A DNA stretch of 64,000 bases from Kutzneria kofuensis (lineage in GTDB: Bacteria > Actinomycetota > Actinomycetes > Mycobacteriales > Pseudonocardiaceae): contig NZ_JACHIR010000001.1 in NCBI RefSeq assembly GCF_014203355.1, positions 1,490,038-1,554,037 on the forward strand. Reading direction: 5' to 3'. Below the pieces are notes generated by a model. It had not been told where the DNA came from. It did not search any database and was given only the letters and a program-made list of their open reading frames with translations. Below, in pieces: positions 16,265 to 24,577 of this stretch. The position numbers and the translations under genes were made by a program. Position 1 is the stretch's first letter; the number at the start of each line of letters is the position of its first letter.

Positions 16265-17257
16265 ATGGACTTCGGCGTTGTGCTCCAGACCGATCCGCCG
16301 GCCCGGGACGTGATCGAGGCGATGAGGGCCGCGGAGGCCGGCGGCTTCCGCTACGGCTGGACGTTCGACTCGGTCGTGCTGTGGCAGGAGCCTTTTGTCA
16401 TCTACTCGCAGATCCTGGCGGCGACGGAGTCGCTGGTGGTCGGGCCGATGGTGACCAACCCGAGCACCCGCGACTGGTCGGTGACGGCGTCGCTGTTCGC
16501 CACCCTGAACGACATGTTCGGCAACCGGACGGTGTGCGGCATCGGTCGCGGCGACTCCGCGCGCCGGGTGATCGGGCAGAAGCCGGCGTCGCTGGCGACG
16601 CTGGGCGAGGCGATGACGGTGATCAAGGACCTGGCCGAGGGGCGGGAGGCGACCCATCACGGCGTGCCCGTGCGGATCCCGTGGGTTCGCGACGGCAAGC
16701 TGGAGATGTGGATGGCGGCCTACGGGCCGAAGGCGCTGAAGCTGGTGGGTGAGCAGGCCGACGGCTTCATCCTGCAGACCGCCGACCCGGACATCGCCCG
16801 CTGGACCATCGGTTCCGTACGGGAGGCCGCGGTCGCCGCCGGCCGTGATCCCTCGGCGGTCACGATCTGCGTCGCCGCGCCGGCCTATGTCGGCTCCGAC
16901 CTGGCGCACCAGCGGGACCAGCTGCGCTGGTTCGGCGGCATGGTCGGCAATCACGTCGCCGACCTGGTCAGCCGGTACGGCGAGGGCGGCGCGGTGCCGA
17001 AGGCGCTGACCGACTACATCCGGGGCCGGGAGGGCTACGACTACTCCCACCACGGCCGCGCCGGCAACCCGTCCACCGACTTCGTGCCCGACGACATCGT
17101 GGACCGGTTCTGCCTGGTCGGGCCGGAGTCGGCGCACGTCGAGCGGCTGGCGGAGCTGAAGGAGATCGGCGTCGACCAGTTCGCGCTGTACCTGATGCAC
17201 GACGACCGCGACAAGACCCTGGCGGCGTATTCGACCTCGGTCATTCCCGCGGTCTGA
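16265..17257 (+). CDS. LLM-class F420/FMN-dependent oxidoreductase, pyrimidine-operon type
   Basis: A 330-residue luciferase-like monooxygenase-fold protein: MDFGVVLQTDPPA at the first strand, PMVTNPSTRDWSVTAS, GIGRGDSARRVIG and WMAAYGPKALKLVGEQADGFILQ. It fits the family described as TIGR03842 (CPS_4043-like), which I recall as recurring beside dihydropyrimidinase genes; that recollection has not been checked. It starts 12 bases after hydA and ends the operon. No dihydropyrimidine dehydrogenase (preT/preA) or rut monooxygenase set is in the window, so reduction of uracil by F420H2 is a plausible role for this enzyme; this is inference. Confidence 0.85.
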   Translation: MDFGVVLQTDPPARDVIEAMRAAEAGGFRYGWTFDSVVLWQEPFVIYSQILAATESLVVGPMVTNPSTRDWSVTASLFATLNDMFGNRTVCGIGRGDSARRVIGQKPASLATLGEAMTVIKDLAEGREATHHGVPVRIPWVRDGKLEMWMAAYGPKALKLVGEQADGFILQTADPDIARWTIGSVREAAVAAGRDPSAVTICVAAPAYVGSDLAHQRDQLRWFGGMVGNHVADLVSRYGEGGAVPKALTDYIRGREGYDYSHHGRAGNPSTDFVPDDIVDRFCLVGPESAHVERLAELKEIGVDQFALYLMHDDRDKTLAAYSTSVIPAV

Positions 17258-17267
17258 TTTCGTCGCG

Positions 17268-17301
17268 GCGGGCGGTTCCCCTGATCAGGGGAGCCGCCCG
17301 C
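17268..17301. terminator. Terminator of the pyrimidine operon
   Basis: Arms GCGGGCGG-T-TCCCCTGA and the complementary TCAGGGGA-G-CCGCCCGC form a 17-bp stem with one T-G pair, followed by GTTGTTTC. It lies ten bases after the LLM gene. Confidence 0.8.
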
Positions 17302-17398
17302 GTTGTTTCACCCGGGCGTCGGCTATGCCCGGCCGACACCGGTGAGGATACTTCGCAATCGGCGATTTCCGTTGCACGGCAACCGATTGTGAGGACCG

Positions 17399-19144
17399 AT
17401 GAGAGCATCGACAGCGGTGATCGCCGCAGTCGTCCTGGCCGCCTGCCCCACTCCGCCGGCGCACGCGGCCGCCGCGCCGAAAACGCTGATCACCGGTGAC
17501 AGGGTCGTCGTCACAACGCCGGGGTCGACATCCCTGCGACTCGTGGTCCCACCGAAGCCGGCCGCGGCGACTCCGCACTTCCCGTTGACCACCCTGCAGA
17601 TCAACGCCGTGGACATCGGCGGCCATCCGGCGGATTCCTTGGCGTACCTGGTGAACACCGACGATGTGACGAGGGAGCAGGCGCTGGTGCCGGTGGCGGG
17701 TGGCATCGGCCGCATTGCCGTGCCGGCCGGCCACTACTTCGTCCTCGCCACCTTCACCGACTACGACGCCGACGACAACCAGGTCGCGAACCGCATGGCC
17801 GTGGTCAACGACTTCACCGTCGCGCCCGCGCCGGCCGTCAACGCCGTGACGATCGACGAGCGGACCGCCACCGCGCGGACCGGCGTCACCACGCCGAAAC
17901 CGGCGACGCAGGACGGCTCGATGCTCCAACTGGCCCGCCTCGACGCGGCCGGCGGCGGTGTCGGCGTCAGCCTGGCCAATCTCGGCGGCCCGAACCCGCC
18001 GCTCTACATCAGCCCGACGCCCGCGGCGGCCGTCGGCAAGCTGCACTACGTGTACCAGTGGGACGGCACCGGCGACGATTACCGATACGACGTGGCTTTC
18101 CCTTCCGACAAGGGAATTCCGGCCGATGAGGTGTTCGCCGTCAAGGCCGGGCAGCTCGCCACCGTGACCCAGCGGTTCGACGTGGACAAGCCCGGCACGG
18201 GCTCCTTCCTCAACGGCGCCACCGATCCGCTGCTGAGCCGGTTCGGGGTGGACGAGATCGGCAGCCTGGACGGTGTGCCGATGCCCCGGCAGTTCACCGA
18301 GTACCTCGGCACCGCCGACGGCGGGCAGTGGGTGCAAACCATGGCGACGCCGGACATCGCCGCCGAGTTCGACGGGGATGTCGTGACGTACCAAGCCCGA
18401 CGTGACTACCAGGTCTCCTGGGGACACGGGCCGCTCGCGCCGGGCTTCGGCAACTCGCGCGATCCGTCCCCGTACTGCGCGGCGTGCACCTCGGGCAGCA
18501 CGCTGGGCCTGCGTTTCAACGAGCTCAACGACAGCGTCGCCACGCACACCGGCCTGGCCTCCTCGGCCTCCGACCACATCCAGCTGTTCTGGAACGGCAA
18601 GAAGGTCGTGGACGACGAGGACACCGGTGCCGAGGCCGCTCTGCCGACCACACAAGGAGTTCTGCGCGCGGTACTGGACACCGATCGCGGCGGCGACCCA
18701 TCCGTCGTCCACGCCACGACCACCCACACGGAGATGACCGTCAAGGTCACCGGGTCCGACACCCCGATGCCGCCTGGCGGCCGATGCGCGGGCGATGCCC
18801 CCTGCCGCATCCTGCCGGCGCTGGCCGTGCACTACGACCTGGACACCGACCTGACCGGGACCAACAGGTCCGTGCTGCAGGCCATGTCACTGACCGTCGG
18901 CCACCTCAGCTACAACGGTGTCGGTTCGCACGCCCGGATCGCCTCGGCGGCGGTGTCCGTGTCGTTCGACGGCAAGGCCTGGCTGCCGGCGAAGGTCGTC
19001 GGCAGCAACGGAAAGTACGTCGCGCGCTGGCAGAATCCCGGTTCCGCCAAGGGAACCAAGCCCTCGCTACGCGTGACGGCCGCTGATGTCAACGGCAACG
19101 AGATCACCCAGACCATCGCCGATGCCTACACCTGGAGCGCGTGA
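17399..19144 (+). CDS. Secreted protein resembling the non-catalytic flanks of actinobacterial S8 peptidases
   Basis: A 581-residue protein with a Sec signal (MRASTAVIAAVVLAACPTPPAHAA). The mature N terminus KTLITGDRVVV is the usual opening of large Streptomyces-type subtilases (S8), and the C-terminal part is a beta-rich, secreted-protease-type module (VSVSFDGKAWLPAKV). No D, H or S catalytic block of S8 is present, so it is not a protease by itself. Two cysteine clusters (PYCAACTS; GRCAGDAPCRI) suggest disulfides. It ends TGATG-overlapping the next gene, an S53 peptidase, so the two are translated together. Confidence 0.7.
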   Translation: MRASTAVIAAVVLAACPTPPAHAAAAPKTLITGDRVVVTTPGSTSLRLVVPPKPAAATPHFPLTTLQINAVDIGGHPADSLAYLVNTDDVTREQALVPVAGGIGRIAVPAGHYFVLATFTDYDADDNQVANRMAVVNDFTVAPAPAVNAVTIDERTATARTGVTTPKPATQDGSMLQLARLDAAGGGVGVSLANLGGPNPPLYISPTPAAAVGKLHYVYQWDGTGDDYRYDVAFPSDKGIPADEVFAVKAGQLATVTQRFDVDKPGTGSFLNGATDPLLSRFGVDEIGSLDGVPMPRQFTEYLGTADGGQWVQTMATPDIAAEFDGDVVTYQARRDYQVSWGHGPLAPGFGNSRDPSPYCAACTSGSTLGLRFNELNDSVATHTGLASSASDHIQLFWNGKKVVDDEDTGAEAALPTTQGVLRAVLDTDRGGDPSVVHATTTHTEMTVKVTGSDTPMPPGGRCAGDAPCRILPALAVHYDLDTDLTGTNRSVLQAMSLTVGHLSYNGVGSHARIASAAVSVSFDGKAWLPAKVVGSNGKYVARWQNPGSAKGTKPSLRVTAADVNGNEITQTIADAYTWSA

Positions 19145-20238
19145 TGAGAATCGTTCTGGCGGCGACTCTCATCGCCGCTTTGGCACCTACCCCCGCAACC
19201 GCGATCGCCGACGCCTGCCCGCCCGCGCCCGCCGGGCACGCCCACTGTCTGGCCAAGGTCCGCGCCGCCGGGCACGACGGCTACGGCCCCGCCGACCTGC
19301 GCTCGGCCTACAACCTGCCGGCCACCGGCGGCGCGGATCAGACCGTCGCCGTCGTCGACGCGGGCGACGACCCGAACGCCGAGGCGGACCTGGCTGTGTA
19401 CCGGTCGGCCTACGGCCTGCCGGCGTGCACGATCGCCAACGGCTGCTTCCGCAAGGTGAACCAGCGCGGCAGCGCCGACCCGCTGCCGGACGACCAGGGT
19501 TGGGCGATCGAGATCGCGCTGGACATCCAGATGGTGTCCGCGGCCTGCCCCTCGTGCCGCGTCCTGCTCGTCGAGGCCGACGACGCCTCGTTCGCCAACC
19601 TGGCCACCGCCGTGAACACCGCGGTTCGGCTCGGCGCGACCGAGGTGTCCAACAGCTACGGCGCCCCCGAGCAGAACGGGATGCAGGACTTCCAGGCCGC
19701 CTACGGTCATCCCGGCGTGGCCGTGCTGGCGTCGTCCGGCGACGAGGGCTACGGCATTCCCAGCGTGCCGGCCGTGTTCCCGACGGTGGTCGCCGTCGGC
19801 GGCACCAGCCTGCGCCGGGCGGGCAACGGTTGGACCTAGACCGCGTGGGCCGGCGCCGGCAGCGGCTGCTCGGCGTGGGTGGCCAAGCCGGCCTGGCAGC
19901 ACGACACGAACTGCCCCGGCCGGATGACCACCGACGTGGCCGCCGTCGCCGATCCCCACACGGGTGTCGCTGTCTACGAGACCCACGACTATCCCGGCTG
20001 GATCGTGGTCGGCGGCACCAGCGCCTCCTCGCCGTACCTGGCCGGGGTGATCGCTTTGGCCGGCCATCCCGAGCGGTTCGGGGACGCCTCCCGCCTGTAC
20101 GCCGGCGGCCTGCGTGACGTCGTCGGCGGCAGCAACGCCCGGGCCACCGGCTGCGGCGGCGACTACCAGTGCACGGCCGTCCGCGGCTACGACGGCCCCA
20201 CCGGCAACGGCACTCCCGACGGCCTGACCGCCTTCTGA
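19144..20238 (+). pseudogene. S53 (sedolisin) peptidase interrupted by a single amber codon
   Basis: One frame runs from ATG 19144 to TGA 20236-20238 except for TAG at 19837-19839, after residue 231. The context GNGWT-stop-TAWAGAGSGCSAW continues in frame, and relatives have Glu at this point, so a single G-to-T change (GAG to TAG) explains it. The sedolisin catalytic set is otherwise complete: E123 and D127 (WAIEIALDIQM), oxyanion D200 (ASSGDEG), and S293 (GGTSASSP) beyond the stop. There is a signal peptide and no pro-domain. Without readthrough the nucleophile is lost. The downstream half still looks under codon constraint, so the lesion is recent, or the stop is read through. Confidence 0.88.
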
Positions 20239-20260
20239 CTTGCCACGTCCCGACTCCCGG

Positions 20261-20288
20261 TTTACCGTTACCTCGGGTAACAGGTAAC
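20261..20288. promoter_or_regulatory. Nested inverted repeat upstream of the lipid redox operon
   Basis: TTTACC-GTTACC on one side and GGTAAC-A-GGTAAC on the other are arranged around the centre TCG, so two half-sites are nested in one dyad. It lies 15 bases before ATG 20303, between the S53 stop and the operon's GGGAGG ribosome site. It looks like a TetR-type operator; no TetR gene is adjacent. Confidence 0.6.
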
Positions 20289-20302
20289 TCGGGAGGTCGG
20301 CG

Positions 20303-21169
20303 ATGACGGAACCCGACAGGCTGCTGCTGCACCCCCGCGACGTCCACTTCGACTGGTCCGAGCTGCCGATGCACTGGATCCCGCGGGAGCCGTTCGCCAC
20401 CCACGTGCTCAACGTGCTGCACCTGCTGCTGCCCGAGGGCGAACGCTGGTTCTGCCGGGCGTTCCAGCAGGCCCTGCCGCTGATCACGGACGACCGGCTG
20501 GCCGAGGACGTGCGCGGCTTCATCGGGCAGGAGGCGGTGCACGCCGAGGCGCACCAGGGGGTGCTGGCCCACCTGCCGGCCAAGGGCCTGGACCCCGACC
20601 CGTTCGTGGCCCAGGTGTCGTGGATCTTCCGGCGCATCCTCGGCGAGCGGCCGGCGCTGACCGTCCGCGGCCGCCAGGAGTACCTGATCGAGCAGCTCGC
20701 CCTGGTCGCGGCCATCGAGCACGTGACGGCGTTCCTCGGCGACTGGGTCCTCAACTCCCCCGGCCTCGACCGCGCCCAGGCCGATCCGACGATGCTCGAC
20801 CTGCTGCGCTGGCACGGCGCCGAGGAGGTGGAGCACCGCTGCGTGGCTTTCGACGTGATGCGCCACTTCGACGGCCGCTACCTGCGCCGCGTGCGGGCCA
20901 TGGTCATCGCCGGCCCGACACTGTGGATCATGTGGATCAAGGGCGTGAAGTTCCTGATGGCCAACGATCCCGAGCTGCCGCGCGGCACCGTGCCGACCTG
21001 GCGGGACTACCGCCGCGCGGTCCGCAAGGGCATGGTCCCGGGCCCGTGGCGGATCGCGAGGTCGATGTCCCGGTACTTCAAGCCGAGCTACTACCCCACG
21101 CAGGAGGGCTCCACCGCCCAGGCGGTGGCCTACCTGGCGAAATCCCCCGCCGCGCAGGCAGCGCACTGA
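20303..21169 (+). CDS. PF10118-type metal-dependent hydrolase (diiron-like helical protein)
   Basis: A 288-residue helical protein with ferritin/diiron-style carboxylate and histidine pairs: GQEAVHAEAHQ (about 74-84), QLALVAAIEHVTAF (about 133-146) and HGAEEVEHRCVAFDV (about 172-186). The spacing of E..H and EE.EH fits a diiron or two-metal site. Members are annotated as predicted metal-dependent hydrolases and sit beside flavin/iron-sulfur reductases and SDRs, as here, which suits an oxygenase-like role in lipid modification. The ATG has GGGAGG eight bases upstream. Its stop overlaps the next start (TGATG). Confidence 0.82.
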   Translation: MTEPDRLLLHPRDVHFDWSELPMHWIPREPFATHVLNVLHLLLPEGERWFCRAFQQALPLITDDRLAEDVRGFIGQEAVHAEAHQGVLAHLPAKGLDPDPFVAQVSWIFRRILGERPALTVRGRQEYLIEQLALVAAIEHVTAFLGDWVLNSPGLDRAQADPTMLDLLRWHGAEEVEHRCVAFDVMRHFDGRYLRRVRAMVIAGPTLWIMWIKGVKFLMANDPELPRGTVPTWRDYRRAVRKGMVPGPWRIARSMSRYFKPSYYPTQEGSTAQAVAYLAKSPAAQAAH

Positions 21170-22092
21170 TGCCGGACCGGTTCATCCGGGGCCTGGCCGG
21201 GTTCACGGACGTCTACACCCGGTCGCTGCCGTACTGGGGACGCAGCCGCAAGCAGGCCGGCCCGCTGGAGCGGCCGCTGAACCTCGTTGTCAGCGAACGG
21301 AAACTGGTTGCCGACGACGTCGTGAGCCTTCGGCTGGCCGGCGAGAATCTGCCGGTGTGGCATCCCGGCGCGCACATCGACCTGCACCTGCCGTCCGGGC
21401 TGCGCCGACAGTACTCGCTGTGCGGCGACCCCGGCGACTACACGTACCGGATCGCGGCCCGGCTGATCGGGCCCGGCTCGGCCGAGGTGCACGCCCTGCA
21501 ACCTGGTGCCCGTGTCACGGTTCGCGGCCCCCGCAACGCGTTTCCCTTCGTGGCCCGGGGAAAGGCGCTGTTCGTCGCGGGCGGTATCGGCATCACGCCG
21601 ATCCTGCCGATGGTCCGGATGGCCGACCGGCTGGGTTCGGACTGGCGACTCGTCTACAAGGGACGGTCGCTGCCGTTCCTCGACGAGTTGCCGCAGGGAA
21701 ACGTGGTGATCAATCCGGGCCGGGACGAGTTGCTGGCCCAGGCGCCGGCAGGTGGAGCGGTCTACGTCTGCGGACCCGCGCCGATGCTGGAATCCGTACG
21801 CAAGGGCTTCCGCGACTGCCCGGCGACCGGTCTGCACTACGAGCGGTTCGGGCCGCCGCCGGTCGTCGACGGCAGGCCGTTCGAGGTGCAACTGGGCGTC
21901 GACGGGCCGGTGCTGCCGGTGCCGGCCGACCGGTCTGCGCTGGCCGTGCTGCGGGATTTCCGGCCCAGTGTGCCGTACTCGTGCCAGCAGGGCTTCTGCG
22001 GCACCTGCCGGCAGCGCACGGTCGACGGCAATGACATCCTGGTGTGCGTCGAGCGCACCGACGGCGAGCGCTTGGTGCTGGAGGAGCGATGA
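21169..22092 (+). CDS. Phthalate dioxygenase reductase-type FMN/[2Fe-2S] reductase
   Basis: A 307-residue electron-transfer protein. It has a flavin domain (RQYSLCGDPGDYTYRIA, the RxYS FMN/FAD motif), an NAD domain (FVAGGIGITPILPM, YVCGPAPML) and a C-terminal plant-type ferredoxin domain with the cluster motif YSCQQGFCGTC plus a fourth cysteine in ILVC. This is the order FMN-NAD-[2Fe-2S] of the PDR family. It would pass electrons from NAD(P)H to an oxygenase; the upstream diiron-like protein is the likely partner, being translationally coupled (TGATG). Its own stop overlaps the start of the SDR fusion (ATGA). Confidence 0.9.
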   Translation: MPDRFIRGLAGFTDVYTRSLPYWGRSRKQAGPLERPLNLVVSERKLVADDVVSLRLAGENLPVWHPGAHIDLHLPSGLRRQYSLCGDPGDYTYRIAARLIGPGSAEVHALQPGARVTVRGPRNAFPFVARGKALFVAGGIGITPILPMVRMADRLGSDWRLVYKGRSLPFLDELPQGNVVINPGRDELLAQAPAGGAVYVCGPAPMLESVRKGFRDCPATGLHYERFGPPPVVDGRPFEVQLGVDGPVLPVPADRSALAVLRDFRPSVPYSCQQGFCGTCRQRTVDGNDILVCVERTDGERLVLEER

Positions 22093-23792
22093 AGAACAGG
22101 ACGGTGACCTCCGACGGCGTGCGCCTGGCCGTCTACGAGCACGGCGACCCGTCGAAGCCGACGGTGCTGCTGGTGCACGGCTATCCCGACACGCACCTGA
22201 TGTGGCAGGACGTGGTGACCCGCCTGGTCGAGGACTTCCACGTCGTCAGCTACGACACGCGCGGCGCCGGCAAGACCGGCAAACCGTCCACTTTGGAGAG
22301 TTATCGGCTCGAACACCTGGCCAACGACCTGATGGCCGTCGCCGACGCGGTCAGCCCGGACCAACCGGTGCACGTCGTCGCGCACGACTGGGGTTCCATC
22401 CAGGCGTGGGAGGCCGTCACCGAGCCCGCCAACGCCGACCGGATCGCCTCGTACACCTCGATCTCCGGGCCGTGCCTGGACCACGTCGCGCACTGGATGC
22501 GCCGGCCCGGCCTCAAGGTCGCCCGGCAGCTGCTGCACTCCTGGTACATCGGCTTCTTCCACCTGCCCGTGCTGCCGACGCTGGCGTGGCGGCTGTGGCT
22601 GGGCCGCAACTGGGGCCAGGTGATGAGCCTCGCCGACGGCGTTCCGCGCCGGCCGGGACATCCCGCGCCGACGATCACCAAGGACGGCATCAACGGGATG
22701 TCGTTGTACCGGGCCAACTTCCGGCCGGTGATGCGCAAGCCGCGGGAACGCCGCACCACGGTTCCGGTACAGGTCATCCACCCCGAGCGGGACCGGTACG
22801 TGACCGCGCCGCTGACCGAGAACCTGCAGAAGTGGGCCCCGAAGCTGTGGCGCCGGACGATTCCGGCCAGTCACTGGGTCGCGCTCACACACCCGGATGT
22901 CGTGGCCCGCATGGCGAGCGAGTTCATCCGGCACGTCGACGGCGCGCCGGCCACGAGGTCGCTGCGCCGGGCCGAGGTCGGCCGGCACCGGCCGCCGTTC
23001 ACCGACAAGCTCGTCGTGATCACCGGTGGCGGCAGCGGCATCGGCCGCGCGACGGCGCTGGCGTTCGCCAAGCAGGGCGCGGAAGTCGTGGTCTGCGACA
23101 TCAACCACGACACCGCGGCCGAGACCGCCGCGCTGGCCGGCGCGAAGGCGCACGCGTACCAGGTGAACGTGGCCGACGAGGGCGCGGTGGCCAAGTTCGC
23201 CGCCGATGTCGCCGCCGCGCACGGGATTCCGGACGTGGTGGTGAACAACGCCGGCATCGGGCACGCCGGCGCGCTGATGGACGCCACCACCGAGGAGTGG
23301 CAGCGGGTGCTGGACGTCAACCTGTGGGGCGTGATCCACGGCTGCAAGTCGTTCGGCGAGCTGATGATCGCCGGCGGCGAGGGCGGGCACATCGTGAACG
23401 TCGCCTCGGCCGCCGCGTACCTGCCATCCAAGGTGCTCGGCGTGTACTCCACCTCCAAGGCCGCCGTGTTCATGCTGTCCGACTGCCTGCGCGCCGAGCT
23501 GGCGTCGGCCGGCATCGGCGTGTCGACGATCTGCCCTGGCATCGTGAACACCAACATCGCCGGCACCACCACCTTCTCCGGCGTGACCGCCGCCGAGCAG
23601 GCCCGGAAGCAGGAGGCCAGCACGCGGGCGTACCGGCGGCGCAACTTCCCGCCGGAGCGGGTGGCCGCCGAGATCGTGCGGGCCGTGCGACAGCGGCGGG
23701 CGATCGTGCCGGTCACGGCCGAGGCGAAGGCCGCCCGGGTGCTGAGCCGGCTTTCCCCGACCGCGCTGCGGGGGCTTGCCGCTAGATTCTGA
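22089..23792 (+). CDS. Alpha/beta-hydrolase fused to short-chain dehydrogenase (EphD-like)
   Basis: A 567-residue two-domain protein. Residues 1-290 are an epoxide-hydrolase-type alpha/beta-hydrolase: LVHGYPDTHLMW (oxyanion HGYP), the nucleophile D in VVAHDWGS, and His in ASHWVALTHP. Residues 305-567 are a classical SDR: GGGSGIGRATALAFA, VVNNAGIGHAG, NVASAAAYLPSKVLGVYSTSKAAV with the Y-x-x-x-K pair, and PGIVNTNIAG. The order and length match mycobacterial EphD (Rv2214c), linked to oxidised mycolic acid metabolism. In this operon the diiron-like protein could oxidise a lipid and this enzyme process the product. Function by homology only. Confidence 0.9.
   Translation: MKNRTVTSDGVRLAVYEHGDPSKPTVLLVHGYPDTHLMWQDVVTRLVEDFHVVSYDTRGAGKTGKPSTLESYRLEHLANDLMAVADAVSPDQPVHVVAHDWGSIQAWEAVTEPANADRIASYTSISGPCLDHVAHWMRRPGLKVARQLLHSWYIGFFHLPVLPTLAWRLWLGRNWGQVMSLADGVPRRPGHPAPTITKDGINGMSLYRANFRPVMRKPRERRTTVPVQVIHPERDRYVTAPLTENLQKWAPKLWRRTIPASHWVALTHPDVVARMASEFIRHVDGAPATRSLRRAEVGRHRPPFTDKLVVITGGGSGIGRATALAFAKQGAEVVVCDINHDTAAETAALAGAKAHAYQVNVADEGAVAKFAADVAAAHGIPDVVVNNAGIGHAGALMDATTEEWQRVLDVNLWGVIHGCKSFGELMIAGGEGGHIVNVASAAAYLPSKVLGVYSTSKAAVFMLSDCLRAELASAGIGVSTICPGIVNTNIAGTTTFSGVTAAEQARKQEASTRAYRRRNFPPERVAAEIVRAVRQRRAIVPVTAEAKAARVLSRLSPTALRGLAARF
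23783..23788 (+). promoter_or_regulatory. -10 box of the MetF-like gene, inside the end of the SDR gene
   Basis: TAGATT ends six bases before ATG 23795 and overlaps the last codons of the SDR fusion. With no Shine-Dalgarno in front of the ATG, a leaderless internal promoter is likely. Confidence 0.45.
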
Positions 23793-23794
23793 CC

Positions 23795-24577
23795 ATGACT
23801 TCGCGCCCGTTCAAGGTCGTGTGTGAGATCGAGCCGCCGACCAGGCCCGATCTGATGCACGTGCGGCACCAGATCGGCACCCTGTCCAAGGTGGCCGACA
23901 CGTTTCTCATCCCCGACAACCACATCGGGCGGGCCACCGTGTCCAGCGTGGCCGTGGCGCACGAGGTGCAGGCGATGGGCGGGCGCAGCATCGCCTGCCT
24001 GAACTCGCGTGACCGCAACATGTTGGGCTTTCGGCGAGACCTGCTCACCGCCGCCGCGTACGGCGTCGAGGAGTTCCTGTTCGTCTACGGCGACAAGCCG
24101 GCGTCCGGCAGCCGGACCGGGCAGCTGACCGTACGGTCGATGATCGACGAGGTGCGGTCGCTGTCCGAGGACAAGGCGTTCGCCGGCGTCGCCCCGTTCC
24201 GGGTCGGCACCGCCGCCGGGCTGCGGCCCGTGCCGGCGTGGAAGCACGCCGCCGACTTCATGTTCGTGCAGGTCAGCTTCTCCCTCGACGCGCTGCTGCG
24301 GTGGCGCGACGCCAACCCCGTCGACATGCCCGTCTACGCCGGCGTGATGGTCATCGCCAGCGCCGCGCACGCCAACCGGCTGGCCGCCGCCATTCCCGAC
24401 ATCGACATCCCCGCCGACCTCGTCGACCGGCTCGACGGCGACCGCCTCGCCGGCGTCGAGTCCACGTGCGAGCAGGTGCTCAGGATCCGCGAGTCCGGCG
24501 CGTTCGACGGCGTGCACCTGGTGCCCGTCGCGCGCTACCGCGAGGTCGCCGCCCGACTGGAGCAGATGCTGAAGTGA
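23795..24577 (+). CDS. Methylenetetrahydrofolate reductase-family protein, short form
   Basis: A 260-residue TIM-barrel protein starting VVCEIEPPTRPD, the first strand of the MTHFR family, followed by ADTFLIPDNHIGRATVSSVAVAHEVQ, FVYGDKPASGSRTG (folate/flavin loop region) and MPVYAGVMVIASAAHANRLAA. It is shorter than the E. coli enzyme (about 296 residues) and closer to the short mycobacterial MTHFR-like proteins, reported to work without bound FAD. It could make 5-methyl-THF for methionine synthesis, or act on another one-carbon folate. Its stop overlaps the start of the next gene (GTGA at 24574-24577). Confidence 0.82.
   Translation: MTSRPFKVVCEIEPPTRPDLMHVRHQIGTLSKVADTFLIPDNHIGRATVSSVAVAHEVQAMGGRSIACLNSRDRNMLGFRRDLLTAAAYGVEEFLFVYGDKPASGSRTGQLTVRSMIDEVRSLSEDKAFAGVAPFRVGTAAGLRPVPAWKHAADFMFVQVSFSLDALLRWRDANPVDMPVYAGVMVIASAAHANRLAAAIPDIDIPADLVDRLDGDRLAGVESTCEQVLRIRESGAFDGVHLVPVARYREVAARLEQMLK

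Noticed and set aside
14843-17200. 785-codon minus-strand frame opposite dihydropyrimidinase and LLM
   Set aside because: Composition is that of an antisense shadow in high-GC DNA (His/Arg/Val/Gly-rich, no domains); both plus genes have complete active sites.
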